A stretch of 17,664 nucleotides of DNA, from assembly GCA_948844705.1 (NCBI GenBank), contig CAQNVT010000240.1, positions 1 through 17,664 on the forward strand. Direction: 5' to 3'. Positions 14,906 to 17,664 of the stretch are shown here, piece after piece. The position numbers were made by a program, and so were the translations under genes. This DNA is from an uncultured Dorea sp. (GTDB taxonomy: Bacteria; Bacillota; Clostridia; Lachnospirales; Lachnospiraceae). The notes beneath the pieces are model-generated. The model saw only the letters and a program-made list of their open reading frames with translations. It was not told where the DNA came from and did not search any database. The number at the start of each line of letters is the position of its first letter. Within the stretch, counting starts at the first letter, position 1.

Positions 14906-14931
14906 GAAGAACAGTAAAAAAACTCGGCCTA

Positions 14932-14960
14932 TTGTCCCTTTTCCGGATTTGTGTTAAAAT
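14932..14960 (+). promoter_or_regulatory. Promoter of the patatin-YjbQ-HD unit
   Basis: TTGTCC (14932-14937), a 17-bp spacer ending TGT and TAAAAT (14955-14960) form an extended -10 promoter about 43 bp before the ATG at 15003. Confidence 0.65.
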
Positions 14961-15002
14961 AGGCTTGCTTATATTTTCAGGAAAGAAAGGGGATATAGGA
15001 GT

Positions 15003-15860
15003 ATGATAAAAGCAACCATGGTGCTTGAAGGAGGCGCCACAAGAGGAGTATTTACTTCCGGAGCCCTGGATTATCTGATGGAAAGGGATGTGTACTTCTC
15101 TCATGTGATCGGGGTGTCTGCGGGGTCCTGCAACGGCGTAGATTATGTGTCGAAGCAGATCGGAAGAACGAGGGACTGCATGATCCATAAGGAGAAGGAA
15201 TACAGCTATTATTATGGATTTCGGAAGTTTATAAGGGAAAAGAGTATTCTTGATATGGATATGGTGTTTGATAAGTATCCGAATGAAATTTTCCCGTTTG
15301 ATTACGACACGTACTTTGCATCGGATATTGAGTGTGAGATCGTAACGACGAACTGCGAGACAGGGAAGGCCGAATATATGACGGAGGACAAGGAAAGAGA
15401 GCGGCTTATGAAAATATGCCGCGCATCGAGCAGTATGCCTCTGATATCACCGATGGTGAATATTGACGGGGTGCCTTATCTGGACGGCGGGCTTGCAGAT
15501 TCCGTTCCGGTTGGACGGGCGCTTAAAAAAGGAAATGAGAAAATCGTAGTAGTTCTTACAAGGAACCCGGGCTACAGAAAGAAACCTGTTAAAAAAGTAG
15601 TGGCAAGGATGTATAAGGGGGCATATCATTCCTATCCGGAGCTTGTAAGGACGACGATTCGGAGAAATGCAAAATATAACCGGCAGATGGAGCAGGTGGA
15701 GCGTCTGGAACGAGAAGGGAAGATTTATGTTTTAAGACCGTTGATCCCTACGGTATCAAGGCTTGAGAAGGATTATGATATGCTGATGAATTTTTACGAG
15801 CATGGTTATTGTCTTATGAAGCGGGAATTTGACGGGCTTATGAGGTATCTGGAAAGCTAG
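15003..15860 (+). CDS. Patatin-like phospholipase
   Basis: A 285-residue patatin-fold lipid hydrolase. The oxyanion loop is LEGGATRGVF (residues 8-17), the nucleophile is Ser39 in GVSAG, and the partner Asp161 lies in YLDGGLADSVP; this Ser-Asp dyad is the family's catalytic set. The C-terminal third is basic and helical (YKGAYHSYPELVRTTIRRNA, then QVERLEREGK). There is no signal peptide, so it is probably cytoplasmic, like the YjjU-type bacterial patatins. AGGAGT lies just before the ATG. YjbQ-like follows after 16 bp and the HD-family gene after a further 57 bp. Substrate is unknown; in pathogens related proteins are effectors, but nothing here suggests secretion. Confidence 0.92.
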   Translation: MIKATMVLEGGATRGVFTSGALDYLMERDVYFSHVIGVSAGSCNGVDYVSKQIGRTRDCMIHKEKEYSYYYGFRKFIREKSILDMDMVFDKYPNEIFPFDYDTYFASDIECEIVTTNCETGKAEYMTEDKERERLMKICRASSSMPLISPMVNIDGVPYLDGGLADSVPVGRALKKGNEKIVVVLTRNPGYRKKPVKKVVARMYKGAYHSYPELVRTTIRRNAKYNRQMEQVERLEREGKIYVLRPLIPTVSRLEKDYDMLMNFYEHGYCLMKREFDGLMRYLES

Positions 15861-15876
15861 GGAAAGGAGAAACGAT

Positions 15877-16281
15877 ATGAATTTATATGAGCATCATATA
15901 TCGACAAGAAATTCACAGCAGATGTCCAAGGTGACGAATATAGTGCGGGAGGATATTGAAAAAAGCGGGGTAAAGGACGGAATCGTCGTTGTATTTTCTC
16001 CTCATACGACAGCGGGATTTACTATTAATGAAAATGCGGATCCGGATGTGGTTCATGATATTCTGATGCAGATGGAAGAGGTGTTTCCTACAGAGCATGC
16101 CGGATATCTTCATGCAGAGGGAAATTCTCACGCTCACATAAAGACAAGCTGCTTCGGACCGTCCCAGACAATGATCCTAAGCGGCGGAGAGCTGGTTCTC
16201 GGTATCTGGCAGGATCTGTATTTCTGTGAGTTTGACGGGCCGAGAAACCGGAGATTTTATGTAAAGATACTGGAGGGCTAG
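15877..16281 (+). CDS. YjbQ/UPF0047 family protein
   Basis: A 134-residue protein of the YjbQ family, sometimes annotated as secondary thiamine-phosphate synthase. The hallmark residues are present: VVVFSPHTTAGFTINENADPD, HAHIKTSCFGPSQT, and the C-terminal GIWQDLYFCEFDGPRNRRFYVKI. Paired His and Glu/Asp residues in these motifs can bind metal. The length is typical. GGAAAGGAG precedes the ATG and the gap to the patatin gene is 16 bp, so they are co-transcribed. The cellular role remains uncertain. Confidence 0.9.
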   Translation: MNLYEHHISTRNSQQMSKVTNIVREDIEKSGVKDGIVVVFSPHTTAGFTINENADPDVVHDILMQMEEVFPTEHAGYLHAEGNSHAHIKTSCFGPSQTMILSGGELVLGIWQDLYFCEFDGPRNRRFYVKILEG

Positions 16282-16338
16282 AAATTTTCGTCGCTTACGG
16301 GAACGGAGGATTCGGCTAAGGAATAAGAGGTTTTTATA

Positions 16339-16908
16339 ATGAATGTAAGAGAGCTGCTTGATTTTATGCACGTGGCAGAAAAACTTAAATGCAATACGAG
16401 ACATTCCTGGACTTCGGACGGCAGAAGAGAAAGCGTGGCGGAGCATACCTGCCGGCTGTGCATGTTCGCATGGCTTGTAAAGGATGAATTTCCGGAGCTT
16501 GATATCGGCCGGGTCATTCAGTTGTGTCTGTTTCATGATCTCGGTGAGGCAGTGACAGGAGATATCCCGTGCTTTGAAAAAAAGGATTCGCACAGAAAGG
16601 CGGAGGCAGAGGGGATTCGGCAGGCAGCAGCGATGCTTCCGGAGGAATATGAGGAAGAGCTTCTTCTTATGTTTAAGGAGCTTGAGGAAAATGTGACTCC
16701 GGAGGCAAAGCTTGTACATGCCCTTGATAAGATGGAGGCGGTGATCCAGCATAATGAAGCGCCTATATCGACCTGGCTTCCGCTGGAATACGAGCTTCAG
16801 CTTACCTACGGGCAGGAGCAGGCGAAGGAGTTTCCCTATCTTCAGGAGTTAAGGAAGGCCGTGGATGAGGATACGCGGAGGAAGATCTTGGGGACGGGGT
16901 ATTTTTAA
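16339..16908 (+). CDS. HD-domain hydrolase, 5'-deoxynucleotidase-like
   Basis: A 189-residue HD-superfamily phosphohydrolase. The metal-binding signature H..HD..D is complete: His36 (SVAEHTCRL), His66-Asp67 (LCLFHDLGEAVTGD) and Asp130 (VHALDKMEAVIQH). The RHSW segment at residues 21-24 also fits the YfbR-like nucleotidases, which dephosphorylate deoxynucleoside monophosphates, so a nucleotide substrate is likely though unproven. GAGG precedes the ATG. The final residues GTGYF and the TAA stop are encoded by the left arm of the palindromic repeat at 16890-16973, so the C-terminus has been set by the repeat. Confidence 0.9.
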   Translation: MNVRELLDFMHVAEKLKCNTRHSWTSDGRRESVAEHTCRLCMFAWLVKDEFPELDIGRVIQLCLFHDLGEAVTGDIPCFEKKDSHRKAEAEGIRQAAAMLPEEYEEELLLMFKELEENVTPEAKLVHALDKMEAVIQHNEAPISTWLPLEYELQLTYGQEQAKEFPYLQELRKAVDEDTRRKILGTGYF

Positions 16909-16973
16909 AATCTCCCTGTCCCCGACAAGCTTTTACAAGGGGGACAGGGAGATTTTAAAAATACCCCGTCCCC
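16890..16973. repeat. 84-bp palindrome: two inverted GGGGACGGGG units (REPIN-like)
   Basis: Arms of 34 bp (16890-16923 and 16940-16973) are perfect inverted copies around a 16-nt spacer. Each arm can fold alone: GGGGACGGGG pairs with CCCTGTCCCC with one G-U. The single unit at 12601-12631 has the same design. The left arm supplies the HD gene's last codons and stop; the right arm abuts the TruA-like stop codon. It can act as a bidirectional terminator between these convergent genes. Confidence 0.9.
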
Positions 16974-17590
16974 TAATATGAGATCTCCTGCAGATACAGC
17001 CCTTTCGGGTCGCAGGGCGCACTGGCTTCCAGGGTACCGTTAAAGATTCCGGTAATGTCTTCCTTTTTCCGGACGCCGAGACCGATATCTAAGAGTGTAC
17101 CGATAATGATCCTTGCCATATTGTAGAGAAAATCGTCGGCATCCAAAAGAATCTGCATTTCCTCCTCATTGCTGTAGATATCTATGCCGTAGATCTCCCG
17201 AACGGTGGATTTGGAGGTTTTGGAGTCGGAAAAATTTTTGAAATCATGGCTCCCGGTGAGTAGTGCGGCCGCCTCCTGCATTGCTTTTTTGTCCGGCACC
17301 TTAAAGCAGTGATAGGTGTGCTTGCGTTCGAAGATACTGGGAACATCAGTGATGGACATACGGTATACATAGGTTTTGGCGGTTGCGGCGAGCTGGGCGT
17401 GAAAACGTGTCGCGGCCTCACGGACAACGGTAACCGCGATATCCATGGGGAGATAGCGGTTCAGGTAATGCTTCATATCCGCCACATCCATGTCGGATTC
17501 GGTTTTAAAATTGGCTACCTGTGCATAGGCATGTACGCCGGGCTCTGTGCGGCAGCCGTAATGTATTTCAATGGAATCCTCTCCGGTCAT
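16973..17590 (-). CDS. truA: TruA-like tRNA pseudouridine synthase, 5'-truncated (probable pseudogene)
   Basis: The 205-residue frame matches TruA, which makes pseudouridine at positions 38-40 of tRNA. The C-terminal two thirds are intact: KTYVYRM, HDFKNFSDSK, FLYNMARIIIGTLLDIGLG and the closing APCDPKGLYLQEISY. The catalytic motif, normally GRTDAGVHA, reads CRTEPGVHA, with Glu16 in place of the Asp. Compared with Escherichia coli TruA (Asp60), about 44 N-terminal residues are missing. An in-frame TAG sits seven codons before the ATG, there is no ribosome-binding site, and the upstream 74 bp drop to about 22% GC. It may be a pseudogene, or a divergent paralogue truncated by a rearrangement. 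Confidence 0.75.
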   Translation of the reverse strand: MTGEDSIEIHYGCRTEPGVHAYAQVANFKTESDMDVADMKHYLNRYLPMDIAVTVVREAATRFHAQLAATAKTYVYRMSITDVPSIFERKHTYHCFKVPDKKAMQEAAALLTGSHDFKNFSDSKTSKSTVREIYGIDIYSNEEEMQILLDADDFLYNMARIIIGTLLDIGLGVRKKEDITGIFNGTLEASAPCDPKGLYLQEISY

Positions 17591-17664
17591 TTTTTTGCAC
17601 TGATTATTCTATTTTTATACATTATCGATATTATATTTGCACAATAGTAAAAATAATTCGGTAG
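17591..17664. other. AT-rich segment abutting the truncated TruA-like gene
   Basis: This 74-bp end of the window is about 22% GC, against near 48% in the adjoining TruA-like gene. No TruA N-terminal sequence is recognisable in any frame. The composition step at 17590/17591 suggests a deletion, insertion or rearrangement junction, but too little is visible to name an element. Confidence 0.5.

Noticed and set aside
17309..17647. 112-codon plus-strand ORF opposite the TruA-like gene
   Set aside because: It is a shadow of the TruA-like frame, whose protein similarity is clear on the minus strand.
17591..17664. Frameshifted TruA N-terminus upstream of 17590
   Set aside because: Another minus-strand frame is open to the window edge, but its AT-rich translation (for example ISIMYKNRIISAKK) does not match the TruA N-terminal pattern.
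1..17664. CRISPR array, tRNA or rRNA genes, prophage or toxin-antitoxin genes
   Set aside because: No regularly spaced repeats, cloverleaf structures, rRNA-like sequence or phage/toxin proteins were seen on either strand.

Overview
This 17.7-kb window looks like chromosomal housekeeping DNA from a Clostridia/Lachnospiraceae-type Firmicute. The evidence is strong AAGGAGG-type ribosome-binding sites, TTGACA/TATAAT promoters (often with extended -10 elements), an infC-rpmI-rplT operon behind an L20-type attenuator, luxS, a FapA/DUF342 protein and ABC-F and UMF1 proteins typical of gut clostridia. Genus cannot be assigned from the window alone.

Layout. Positions 2-124 hold the tail of an unidentified gene. 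A FapA-like protein (347-2161) follows. Next is the translation operon infC-rpmI-rplT (2414-3538), with its own promoter, a pseudoknot-capable attenuator leader, an AUU start for infC and a strong terminator. On the minus strand come an AraC-type regulator (3599-4471) and a two-gene unit of a Zn-dependent phospholipase C-like protein and a UMF1-type MFS transporter (6668 down to 4554). On the plus strand, a nicotinamidase-like hydrolase (6844-7407) is followed by an 856-residue fusion of CoA-disulfide reductase, rhodanese, siroheme and ferredoxin modules (7443-10013), which probably has its own promoter. luxS (10150-10629, minus) faces this gene and is transcribed divergently from a histidine phosphatase (10905-11534) and trpS (11588-12592). 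An ABC-F ATPase and a DUF3592 membrane protein form a minus-strand pair (14840 down to 12619). Divergent from these is a patatin / YjbQ / HD-phosphohydrolase run (15003-16908). The window ends with a TruA-like gene (16973-17590, minus) lacking its first ~44 residues next to very AT-rich DNA.

No complete mobile element, phage or defence system is visible. The most unusual content is (1) the four-module sulfur/redox fusion protein, (2) a 134-bp MITE-like element with terminal inverted repeats and flanking T7 tracts sitting in the luxS 5' UTR, (3) a family of GGGGACGGGG hairpin repeats, one single unit and one 34-bp-arm perfect inverted pair, which supply the stop codons of neighbouring genes, (4) a complete attenuator for infC, and (5) the truncated TruA gene with an Asp-to-Glu change at the catalytic position.

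All calls come from reading the sequence and from knowledge of protein families; no database search was run.
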